The notes beneath the pieces were generated by a model. It saw only the letters and a list, made by a program, of their open reading frames with translations. It had not been told where the DNA came from and ran no database searches. From Amycolatopsis umgeniensis (GTDB lineage Bacteria > Actinomycetota > Actinomycetes > Mycobacteriales > Pseudonocardiaceae), in contig NZ_JACHMX010000001.1 in assembly GCF_014205155.1 (NCBI RefSeq), positions 5,828,001 to 5,892,000 of the forward strand: a DNA stretch of 64,000 nt, in the 5' to 3' direction. Each line of letters begins with the position of its first letter. Within the stretch, counting starts at the first letter, position 1. This document shows, one piece after another, positions 13,966 to 21,482 of this stretch. Both the position numbers and the translations under genes were made by a program.

Positions 13966-15888
13966 TCAGGCGCGCCGCAGCACGCGCAGCAGATATTCCT
14001 TGCGCTCCAAAGGGTTGTGATCGGTCCTCGATCGTGACGGTGTCGCACCCCGGACGGGCCGGTAGCCGTGGAAGGCCGTCTCCATCGTGCCTTCTCCCCG
14101 CGTCGCCGAGGGCAGGAGCTGGTGCACCGCATGGGTTTTCGCCGCCGGGATCTCGCCGTCGAGTTCCGCCGTCCCGCCTCGTGTGAGCGTCGTGCGCGGG
14201 ACGGCGTGAGCCTGCGCCAGCAACGCGGTGACCGGGCCGAGCGTGTCGGCCGGGGCTTGGAGGGTGAACCGGTGCATCGGTTCGTGCACCGTCGTCCCGG
14301 CTTCGCGCAGCGCCGCCATCAGCACCAGCGGGGTCAGGTCGCGGAAGTCGCCCGCGGTACTCGACATGCTCTTGTCGAAGGTGCCGTGGGCGTGGCTTTG
14401 CCTGGCGTGGTAGCCGGAATGCGTCATCGTCACCACGCAGTCGAGTACCTCCCAGCCGTGGACGCCCTCACGCAGCGTCTTCTTCACCGTGTCCTCCACG
14501 GCCTTGACGAAGGAGTACGGCATCGAGCCGAGTTCGACCTCCAGCCGGAACGAGATCCCGCTCCCCGCCGGACCGGGCTCGACGCGCAGCCCGACCGTCG
14601 CCAGAAAGGGATTCGGTGCCTTGTCGATGATTTCGGCGGCGGACCCGGTGCCGGAGAGGCGTTCGACGCAGATCGTGGTCGTCTCGCTGAACGTCACATC
14701 GACGCCGTACTCGTCCGCGAGCGTCGCCTGGATGACCTCCTTCTGCACTTCGCCGTACAGCGAAACCGAGGTCTCCTGGCGGATTTCGTCGTGCCGCAGG
14801 CCGATCAGCGGATCCTGTTCGGCCAGCCGGGTCAGCGCCTGGTGCAGTGGCCCGCGATCGGCCGTGCGCACCGGCGAGACGACGGTTTCCAGTGTCGGCG
14901 GCGAAAACAGGGCCTCCCGTTCGTGCCTCGGGCGGGCCCCGAGCACGTCACCGATCCGGACGTCGAGCCCGGACAGCTTCGCGATCCGCCCGGCCTCGGC
15001 CGTTCCCGACGGCACGGCCGAGCCGTTGTCGAAGACGCTGATCGCGGTGACCTTGCCTTCGCCGTCCCCGAGCGGGATCTTGTCGCGGACGGCGACACTG
15101 CCGGAGTACAGCCGGACATAAGCGATCTTCTCGCCACCCGGCGCGCGCTCGACCTTGAACACCGTGCCGGACAGCGGTCCGTCGACGGCGCTCTCCTTGG
15201 CGGGCAGAAGGCGCTGGATTCCGTCGCGGAGTTCGTCGATACCCGCGCCGGTGATCGCCGATCCGAAGTAGACCGGGTGGGCGAGCCCTTCGGCCACTTT
15301 CGCGGCGAGCTCGGCATGGAGCCGCGAAGGCGTGAACTCCTCCGGAGAGGTGAGGTACCCGGTCAGGAAGTCCTCGTCGAGCGTCGCGAGCAGGTCGACC
15401 ACCCGATCGGGGTCTCCGGGGTTCATCGCGACGACCGACGGTGTGAGCTTCTCGGCTATCTCGCGGAACACGCGGTCCGGTTCGGCCCCGCGGCGATCCA
15501 GTTTGTTCACGAACAGCAGCGCCGGGATGCCCAGCCGTCGCAGGGTCCGCATCAGCACGCGTGTCTGCGCCTGAACGCCTTCGACCGCCGACAGCACCAG
15601 TATGGCGCCGTCGAGCACGCCGAGCGCGCGCTCGACCTCGGCGATGAAATCGGGGTGACCGGGGGTGTCGATCAGGTTGACGGTGACGTCGCCGACGGCG
15701 AACGACACCACGGCCGCCTTGATGGTGATCCCGCGGGCGCGTTCCAGGGCCAGCGTGTCTGTCTGCGTGCTGCCGTCATCGACACTGCCCAGCTCGCCGA
15801 TGATCCCGGCCGTATGCAACAGCCGCTCGGTCAGGCTCGTCTTCCCGGCGTCAACATGCGCCAAAATCCCCAGATTGAGGGTCTTCAC
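13966..15888 (-). CDS. Tetracycline-type ribosomal protection GTPase (Otr(A)/Tet(M)-like)
   Basis: A 640-residue EF-G-like translational GTPase with P-loop AHVDAGKT (residues 10-17), DTPGH (74-78) and NKLD (128-131), followed by EF-G-type domains II to V. Its length matches Tet(M)/Otr(A) ribosomal protection proteins and not canonical EF-G (about 700). Such proteins remove tetracycline from the ribosomal A site. The gene starts at GTG 15888 after AGGACA. No tetracycline biosynthesis gene is in the window, so it could give intrinsic low-level resistance or serve another ribosome-rescue task. Confidence 0.85.
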   Translation of the reverse strand: MKTLNLGILAHVDAGKTSLTERLLHTAGIIGELGSVDDGSTQTDTLALERARGITIKAAVVSFAVGDVTVNLIDTPGHPDFIAEVERALGVLDGAILVLSAVEGVQAQTRVLMRTLRRLGIPALLFVNKLDRRGAEPDRVFREIAEKLTPSVVAMNPGDPDRVVDLLATLDEDFLTGYLTSPEEFTPSRLHAELAAKVAEGLAHPVYFGSAITGAGIDELRDGIQRLLPAKESAVDGPLSGTVFKVERAPGGEKIAYVRLYSGSVAVRDKIPLGDGEGKVTAISVFDNGSAVPSGTAEAGRIAKLSGLDVRIGDVLGARPRHEREALFSPPTLETVVSPVRTADRGPLHQALTRLAEQDPLIGLRHDEIRQETSVSLYGEVQKEVIQATLADEYGVDVTFSETTTICVERLSGTGSAAEIIDKAPNPFLATVGLRVEPGPAGSGISFRLEVELGSMPYSFVKAVEDTVKKTLREGVHGWEVLDCVVTMTHSGYHARQSHAHGTFDKSMSSTAGDFRDLTPLVLMAALREAGTTVHEPMHRFTLQAPADTLGPVTALLAQAHAVPRTTLTRGGTAELDGEIPAAKTHAVHQLLPSATRGEGTMETAFHGYRPVRGATPSRSRTDHNPLERKEYLLRVLRRA

Positions 15889-16023
15889 GAGGTGTCTTGT
15901 CCTTGAGGTAGGCGGAAATTACCTGTGGGAAGGACATGGACACTCGCAAGACGATCATCTCCTAGGTCCAGTCGACTACAGCACTCTCGCGTCGGTGCCG
16001 CAACCGAATAACCCCCTGACGCA

Positions 16024-16079
16024 TTTCGTCCTCTGGTCGCGGTGCTTGCGTGTGCAAGTACCGCATCCAGAGGACGAAA
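16024..16079 (-). terminator. Strong hairpin downstream of the GH3 gene
   Basis: Two 26-nt arms beginning TTTCGTCCTCTGG pair at 23 of 26 positions around a GTGT loop, 12 nt past the GH3 stop on the minus strand. Size and position fit an intrinsic-type terminator, without a clear T tract. The rest of 15889-16091 is the upstream region of the ribosomal protection gene, where I see no motif. Confidence 0.7.
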
Positions 16080-16091
16080 GACGTCGAGAGG

Positions 16092-17537
16092 TCAGGCCAG
16101 GTATTCCGCGGCGGCGCGGAGGCTGACGTAGGACCCGCTGAACGTGTCGATCCGCGGCCCGTCGCCGGTGTCCGGCCCGGGAACCCCGGTCTCGACGCGG
16201 ATGTAGTCCACGCCTGCCTCCCGGAGCCAGCTCAGGAACTCGCGGACCTCGGGATTCCGGTGCGCCTCGCGCGTCACCACGACGAGATCGCGCGCACCGT
16301 GGACGGCGTCGATCGCGGTCGCGATCCCGTCCGCGGTCACCTTGAGCGCGCGGGTACCGGGCACGAGTTCGGTCAGATGCGAACCGAGCCCCCACGGCAT
16401 CGGGCCCGCGGCGACGATCGGCTCGGTCTCGATGTCGATCACCAGCGGCGGGCCGTCCAGCTTCGGCGCGCCCTGGATTCGCAACGCCTTGCGCGCGGCC
16501 TCCAGGCCGAGCCGGTTGTCCACCGCGGAGATCGGCGTCGCCACCGGGGCGGTGCCGAGGGCGGCGACCCGCTCCGACGCCTCGGCCAGCCGTTCCAGCG
16601 GCAGTTCGCCGGCTTCGACCGCGGCCGCGATGACCGCCGCGATCCGGTTCAGCTCGTCCTCTTCGAACGACACGCCGCCAAGGCAGAGCGCGTCGGCGCC
16701 GGCGATCAGCGCCCGCACCGCGGCCCGGCCGACGCCCTCGGTCTTGCCGAGTTCGCCCGCGATGGCACCCATGTCGAGCGCGTCGGTGACCACCGCGCCG
16801 GTGAAGCCGAGTTCGCCGCGCAGGACGTCGGTCAGCGCCTTCGGGTTGAGCGTCGCGGGCAGTTCACCCCACGCGGGCACGACCAGATGCCCCGTCATCA
16901 CCGCGCGCACCCCGGCCGCGATCGCGGCCTTGAACGGGACGAGTTCGAGCTCGTTCAGCTCCGCCTCGGTCCTGGGCAGGACCGGCAGCGCGTGATGCGA
17001 ATCGTCGGTCGCCGCCCCGTGCCCGGGGAAGTGCTTCGCCGACGCGGCAACGCCGTACTTCTGCAGTCCGGTGATGTATGCCGCGACATGCGGCGACGCC
17101 TTCACCGGATCCGAACCGAACGCCCGGACACCGATGGAGGGATCCTCCGCCGCCAGGGTCAGATCCGCGCACGGGGCGAAGTTGATCGTGACCCCGCAAG
17201 CGGCCAGCCGTTCGCCGAGCGCCGCGGCGACCGACGTCGTCAGCTCGACGTCGTCCGCGGCGCCGAGTGCGAGTGGTCCCGGGACGAACGAGCCGGTGGC
17301 GACGTCGAGCCGGGTGACGTCACCGCCTTCTTCGTCGATGCCGATGAGCACGTCGGGCCGTTCCGCCCGCAGCTGCGCGCTGAGCGCGGCCACCTGCTCG
17401 TCGTCGACCACGTTGCGGCCGAACAGGATCGCGCCGCCGAGGCCGTCGGCCACCTTGCGCCGCAGCCAGTCCGGCGCGGTGGTGCCGTCGAAGCCCGATA
17501 CGAGAACGGATGCGGCGAGCTTTTCCGGTGAAGACAA
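16092..17537 (-). CDS. Glycoside hydrolase family 3 beta-N-acetylglucosaminidase (DasD/NagZ-like)
   Basis: A 481-residue GH3 enzyme with KHFPGHG and the DSHHALP loop that supplies the His/Asp acid-base pair of NagZ-type enzymes, and a probable nucleophile Asp in VVTDALDMGAI. There is no signal peptide, so it acts in the cytoplasm, hydrolysing imported N-acetylglucosaminides such as chitobiose. It starts at TTG 17537 after AAGGGA, 3 nt downstream of the permease stop, forming one operon with the das-like importer. In Streptomyces the comparable position is held by dasD. The N-terminal half is the catalytic barrel. Confidence 0.85.
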   Translation of the reverse strand: MSSPEKLAASVLVSGFDGTTAPDWLRRKVADGLGGAILFGRNVVDDEQVAALSAQLRAERPDVLIGIDEEGGDVTRLDVATGSFVPGPLALGAADDVELTTSVAAALGERLAACGVTINFAPCADLTLAAEDPSIGVRAFGSDPVKASPHVAAYITGLQKYGVAASAKHFPGHGAATDDSHHALPVLPRTEAELNELELVPFKAAIAAGVRAVMTGHLVVPAWGELPATLNPKALTDVLRGELGFTGAVVTDALDMGAIAGELGKTEGVGRAAVRALIAGADALCLGGVSFEEDELNRIAAVIAAAVEAGELPLERLAEASERVAALGTAPVATPISAVDNRLGLEAARKALRIQGAPKLDGPPLVIDIETEPIVAAGPMPWGLGSHLTELVPGTRALKVTADGIATAIDAVHGARDLVVVTREAHRNPEVREFLSWLREAGVDYIRVETGVPGPDTGDGPRIDTFSGSYVSLRAAAEYLA

Positions 17538-17540
17538 GGG

Positions 17541-18371
17541 TTATCCCTTCACTGCGCCTGCGGTCAGGTTGGACACGAGCTTGCGCTGGACGAGGATGAA
17601 GAACACCAGCGCGGGGATGGCGTAGATGACCGACGCCGCCATGATCCCGCCCCAGTCCACGGAAAACGCGGTCCGGAACGAGGAGAGCCACACCGGCAGC
17701 GTCTGCCTGCTCTGGTCGCGCATGAACACGAACGCGAACAGGAACTCGTTCCACGCGGTGATGAAGCTGAACACCGACGTGGTCACCAGTCCCGGCGCGA
17801 GCAGCGGCAGCGTCACCCGGCGGAACGCGCCCGCCCGGCTGCATCCGTCGATCATCGCGGCTTCTTCGAGGTCGTACGGGATGCCGTTGACGAAGCCGTA
17901 GAGCATCCAGCATGTGAAGGGCAGCGTCGCGGCGAAGTACACGAGCAGCAGCGAAGGCAGCTGGTTGAGCAGCCCGGCGTCCCTCATCAGCAGGTACATC
18001 GGGATGAGCAGCGCTTCGAACGGCGCGAGCTGGGCGACCAGCACCAGCATCAGGAACCCCTTGCGGCCGCGGAATCGCATGCGGGACAAGGGAACCGCGG
18101 CCAGCACGCCCGCGACGAGCGAGCACAGGACCGCGCCGAGCGTGACGATCAGGCTGTTGGCGAGGTACGTCGTGAAACCGGGCTTCGTCAGCGCCGTGAC
18201 GAAGTTGTCGAACGTCGCCGAGGACGGGATCAGGTCGTAATCCGGTGAGAGGACCTGGCCTGGCGTCTTCAGCGAGGAGGTGACCATCCAGTACGTCGGG
18301 AAGACGAACAGGAAGGCCACGATCACGCCGAACGTGCCGAGGCCGATCCGCTGTGCCAGGGATTTCTTCAT
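17541..18371 (-). CDS. dasC: Sugar ABC transporter permease, DasC-like
   Basis: A 276-residue MalG-type permease with six predicted helices and the EAA loop (EEAAMIDGCSRAGAFRRV) that docks the shared ATPase. It overlaps the preceding permease gene by 4 nt (ATGA). No ATPase gene lies in the operon; das-type systems use the distant multitask ATPase MsiK. The chitobiose/GlcNAc assignment rests on operon order, the GH3 partner and the DasR-like operators. Confidence 0.75.
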   Translation of the reverse strand: MKKSLAQRIGLGTFGVIVAFLFVFPTYWMVTSSLKTPGQVLSPDYDLIPSSATFDNFVTALTKPGFTTYLANSLIVTLGAVLCSLVAGVLAAVPLSRMRFRGRKGFLMLVLVAQLAPFEALLIPMYLLMRDAGLLNQLPSLLLVYFAATLPFTCWMLYGFVNGIPYDLEEAAMIDGCSRAGAFRRVTLPLLAPGLVTTSVFSFITAWNEFLFAFVFMRDQSRQTLPVWLSSFRTAFSVDWGGIMAASVIYAIPALVFFILVQRKLVSNLTAGAVKG

Positions 18372-19354
18372 GACAGGTCGGCCTCCTTCGAACGCACCAG
18401 CAGCTGGACGTACCGGGCGGTGAGCAGGATCAGCACGAGCATCATCAGCAGGGCGGCGGTGGCCGCCAGGCCGAAGTGGTTGCCCGCGAGACCCTTGAGG
18501 TACATGTAGACCGGCAGCGTCGTGCTGGCGCCGTCCGGCCCGCCCTGGCGGATCGCCCACACCTGGGCGAACAACTTGAAGTCCCACAGGACCGACAGGA
18601 ACGTGACCATGGTCAGGATCGGCCGGATCGCCGGCCAGCTGACCGCCCAGAACGCCTGCCAGCCGTTCGCGCCGTCGATGCCCGCGGCCTCGTACTGCTC
18701 CTTCGGGACGCCGAGGAGCCCGGCGTAGAGCGTGAACGCCACGAACGGCACGGCCTGCCAGACGACCAGCAGGCCGATCACGGTCAGCGTGCTCGGGCCG
18801 GTGGCGAACCACGAATGCCCGATGAAGCCTTCGAAGCCGAGTTTCGCGAGCGTCTTGTTCAGGATCCCGTACTGCTGGTCGAAGATCCACTGGAAGACCG
18901 TGGTCGTCGCGAGCACCGGGGTCGCCCACGCGAGGATCAGCGCGACCTGCAGGATCACCCGGACCACCGGGTTGAGGTGCCGCATCAGGAGCGCCATGAA
19001 CAGCGCGAGCAGCAGGGTGGTGATCACGACCGCGGCGGTGAACACCAGCGTGCGGACGGTGATCTCCCAGAATTCGGAGTCGGACAGGATTTCGGAGAAG
19101 TTCTCGAACCCGACCCAGACCATCTCTCCGGAGACCAGCTCACGGAGGTCGAGCTTGCGGAAACTGATCCCGATCAGCTGAAGCGTCGGCCAGCCCAGCA
19201 GGACCAGGATCGCGATCAACGCGGGAAGGATCAGCAGGTACGGCGCCGTCCGCTCGCCGAGGCGGAGGCGTCGGTTCGATTTCGGGGGCTTGATGCGCGG
19301 CGAAGCCGGCGGGGTGGCCCCCGCCGGCGTCGTCACATCTTTGGTCGTGGTCAT
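18368..19354 (-). CDS. dasB: Sugar ABC transporter permease, DasB-like
   Basis: A 328-residue MalF-type permease. A proline-rich cytoplasmic tail of about 35 residues precedes the first helix, and an EAA loop (EQYEAAGIDGANGWQAFW) lies near residue 215. It forms the membrane channel with the DasC-like subunit. Its start overlaps the 3' end of the binding-protein gene by 4 nt, and its stop overlaps the next start, indicating translational coupling. Confidence 0.75.
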   Translation of the reverse strand: MTTTKDVTTPAGATPPASPRIKPPKSNRRLRLGERTAPYLLILPALIAILVLLGWPTLQLIGISFRKLDLRELVSGEMVWVGFENFSEILSDSEFWEITVRTLVFTAAVVITTLLLALFMALLMRHLNPVVRVILQVALILAWATPVLATTTVFQWIFDQQYGILNKTLAKLGFEGFIGHSWFATGPSTLTVIGLLVVWQAVPFVAFTLYAGLLGVPKEQYEAAGIDGANGWQAFWAVSWPAIRPILTMVTFLSVLWDFKLFAQVWAIRQGGPDGASTTLPVYMYLKGLAGNHFGLAATAALLMMLVLILLTARYVQLLVRSKEADLS

Positions 19355-20643
19355 CCGCCGATGAGCTTGTCGAGCGCTGCGTTGGCGTCGGCGGTCGCCT
19401 GGTCGAGCGTCTTCGTTCCGGTCAGGTAAGCGGTCAGCATGTCCTTGATCGGGTTCTGGCCCGACTCGACGTCACCCCACTTGGGGCTGGTCGGCACGGC
19501 GCGGCCGTTCTTGGACGCCTCGGCCATGACCTTGGTGAGCGGGTTCGCGTCGAGCGCGGACACGTCGGTCGAGGTACCGGGGACGTAACCGGCCTTGGCC
19601 AGCTCGGTCTGGTACTTCGGGGTGGAGAACAGCTTGACGTAGTCCTTGGCCGCGGCCGCGTTCTTGCTGTTGGCCGGGATGACCAGGTTCGAACCGCCGA
19701 GGAAGACCGGGGCCGACTTGTCGGCGGTCTTGCCGGGGATCGGGAAGGCGCCCGACTTCTCCTTGATCGACGGGTCGGTCTTCGCGGCGGTGTCGGCCTC
19801 ACCCGGGACACCGATCATCATCGCGACCTTGCCCGCGCCGTAGATACCGGCCTGCTGCGGGGTGGCCTCGTCGGCGTCCTTCGGCGCCTTGGTGCCCGAA
19901 GCCTCGGTGAGCTGCTTGTAGAACTCGAGCCCGGCCTTGGCCTGCGCGGAGTCCAGGGTCGCCTTGAAGGACTTCCCGTTGGCCTGCGCGATGTCGCCGC
20001 CCTCGTCCCAGATGAACGACAGCAGCTCGTACCAGTTCTGGCCCGGCTGGTAGAGGGCCTGGAACTCGGGGTCGCTGCCGAACTTGGCCTTGAGCTTGGT
20101 GATCGCGTCGAGCCACTCCGCGCGGGTCTTGGGCGTCGCGGTGATGCCCGCCTGCTCGAACATGTCCTTGCGGTAGATGACCTCACGGTTGGCCGCGTAG
20201 AACGGGACGCCGTAGGTCTTGCCGTCGAACTCGCCCGAAGCCTTGAGGCCCTGGAGCCACTGCGCGCCGTTGAAGTCGCCCACGCTCGAGGTGAGGTCGG
20301 CGAGCACGCCCTGGTTGGCGAACGCGGGGGTCTGGGTGTTGCCCAGCTCGATCACGTCCGGCGGGTTGTCACTCGCCAGCGCGGTGGTCAGCTTCTGCTG
20401 GATGCCGTTCCACTGCTGGATCTCGTACTTGACCTTGACGCCGGGGTGCGCGTCTTCGAATTCCTTGTGGAGCGAGTTCGTCAGTGCTTCCGGGGCGGTC
20501 CCGGTCATGAGCCAGACCGTGAGCGAGCCGTTCGAGGCCGGAGCGCTCGAATTCGTGCTGTCGCCACTGCCGGAACCGGCGCAGCCCGCCGTCGCGAGGG
20601 TGATGGCCGCGGCGCCCGCAGTCATCTTGAGCCAGCGCTTCAC
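19351..20643 (-). CDS. dasA: Sugar-binding lipoprotein of ABC importer, DasA-like
   Basis: A 430-residue family 1 solute-binding protein with a lipoprotein signal peptide (lipobox ending ATAGC, then a Gly/Ser/Asn linker). The mature part begins LTVWLMTGTAPEAL, typical of MalE/DasA-type proteins. It starts at GTG 20643 behind AAAGGA. It captures oligosaccharide, probably chitobiose or GlcNAc, at the outer membrane face. The upstream pair of TGGT-N4-ACCA operators supports DasR control. No dasR gene is adjacent, unlike in Streptomyces. Confidence 0.78.
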   Translation of the reverse strand: MKRWLKMTAGAAAITLATAGCAGSGSGDSTNSSAPASNGSLTVWLMTGTAPEALTNSLHKEFEDAHPGVKVKYEIQQWNGIQQKLTTALASDNPPDVIELGNTQTPAFANQGVLADLTSSVGDFNGAQWLQGLKASGEFDGKTYGVPFYAANREVIYRKDMFEQAGITATPKTRAEWLDAITKLKAKFGSDPEFQALYQPGQNWYELLSFIWDEGGDIAQANGKSFKATLDSAQAKAGLEFYKQLTEASGTKAPKDADEATPQQAGIYGAGKVAMMIGVPGEADTAAKTDPSIKEKSGAFPIPGKTADKSAPVFLGGSNLVIPANSKNAAAAKDYVKLFSTPKYQTELAKAGYVPGTSTDVSALDANPLTKVMAEASKNGRAVPTSPKWGDVESGQNPIKDMLTAYLTGTKTLDQATADANAALDKLIGG

Positions 20644-20691
20644 TCGTGCCGTCCTTTCGATGCCCGGCCACTGTGCCGGGCTCCCACAAAA

Positions 20692-20703
20692 TGGTGTAGA
20701 CCA
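20692..20703. promoter_or_regulatory. DasR-type operator (dre) proximal to dasA-like gene
   Basis: TGGTGTAGACCA differs at one base from the dre core TGGTCTAGACCA. It is centred about 54 nt upstream of the dasA-like start and 24 bp from a second site. GntR/HutC proteins such as DasR bind this pattern and release it with glucosamine-6-phosphate. Confidence 0.7.
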
Positions 20704-20714
20704 ATGTCGGCAGC

Positions 20715-20728
20715 GTGGTACGTACCAC
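20715..20728. promoter_or_regulatory. Second DasR-type operator, perfect palindrome
   Basis: GTGGTACGTACCAC is a perfect 14-bp palindrome containing the TGGT-N4-ACCA pattern. Its centre is 24 bp from the proximal site, a little over two helical turns, which would allow cooperative binding. Confidence 0.6.
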
Positions 20729-20904
20729 TCCGACTGTCAAGCGGGTGGCCGGTTCGTTGTAAACGAGCCGCAATCTTTCACCTTGAGTGAGCGGATGATC
20801 ACGCTCATGTGGACATTTCGCGGTCCACGTCAGACCCTCGCGAGGCGTGCTGACATGCGGTTTTTCGTTGACTGTGCCGGTGAGCGGTGCATTCGGACGG
20901 TCAT

Positions 20905-20926
20905 TGTTGCGCCGATCGGCGCAACA
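20905..20926 (-). terminator. Perfect 22-bp palindrome downstream of the DoxX gene
   Basis: Arms TGTTGCGCCGA and TCGGCGCAACA form a perfect palindrome 16 nt past the DoxX stop on the minus strand. As RNA it gives a 9-bp stem with a 4-nt loop, so a terminator is likely; a binding site cannot be excluded. The rest of 20729-20904 shows nothing recognisable. Confidence 0.55.
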
Positions 20927-20942
20927 GTCGCCTCGCGTTCGC

Positions 20943-21374
20943 CTAGCGGTGGTCCTCGTCGTCTTCGGGAGGCTCGATCCCGAGGAGCGCGCGGGTCTGA
21001 TCCTGGAGGAACCACGCGAGAGTCGCGGAGACGATCAGCAGGATCAGCGGGAGGACCGGGCCGCCGTTGGTGAGGATGAACAGCTCGGTGACGCTCGCGC
21101 CCACCATGACGCCCGCCAGCAGCAGTGCCGCGGGCCCGCCGAGACGGGGGATCAGCAGGCCGATCGCGCCGCCGACCTCGAGGACGCCGGTGACGTACCG
21201 GAGCCACTGTCCGAGCCCGATCTCGGCGAAGGTCTGTTCGGTGTGGCCGCCCGCGAACAGCAGGTAACCGCTGTAGAGGAACTCGGCCGCGAGCGCGACG
21301 CGCACGATCCACAGCACGATCGAGCCGAAAGGCAGGCTTCGGGTACCGCTGGCTCCATCGGACATGACCGGCAT
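20943..21374 (-). CDS. DoxX-family membrane protein
   Basis: A 143-residue protein with four predicted transmembrane helices and the DoxX landmarks: RVALAAEFLYSGYLLF in helix 1, EIGLGQWLRYVTGVLEVGGAIGLL before and in helix 2, and a charged C-terminal tail. I chose ATG 21374 because GGGAG lies 5 nt upstream; an upstream extension runs into the family A repeat. DoxX proteins are linked to redox and thiol stress in some actinobacteria, but the specific role here is unknown. It stands alone on the minus strand. Confidence 0.85.
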   Translation of the reverse strand: MPVMSDGASGTRSLPFGSIVLWIVRVALAAEFLYSGYLLFAGGHTEQTFAEIGLGQWLRYVTGVLEVGGAIGLLIPRLGGPAALLLAGVMVGASVTELFILTNGGPVLPLILLIVSATLAWFLQDQTRALLGIEPPEDDEDHR

Positions 21375-21408
21375 TTTTCTCCCGGTGTGGGAGGGCTGGC
21401 AAGGGGGC

Positions 21409-21482
21409 TGAAGGGCGCTTTCCCCGCATGTCACGTGGGGAAAGCGCCCTTCACCGCGTCAGGCGCGGGGAAGGGGCCCTTC
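21409..21482. repeat. Family A palindromic repeat, copy 3 (compound)
   Basis: A perfect 17-bp stem (TGAAGGGCGCTTTCCCC, 21409-21425, with 21437-21453) is followed by a second GAAGGGGCCCTTCA half. It sits between the stop of the solenoid gene at 21481 and the DoxX start and overlaps that stop codon by a base or two. Confidence 0.8.

Noticed and set aside
15936..15965. Nine-codon ORF (MDTRKTIIS) on the + strand with a GGGAAGG site before the ribosomal protection gene, like an attenuator leader peptide
   Set aside because: It reads away from the ribosomal protection gene, which is on the other strand, so it cannot be its leader.
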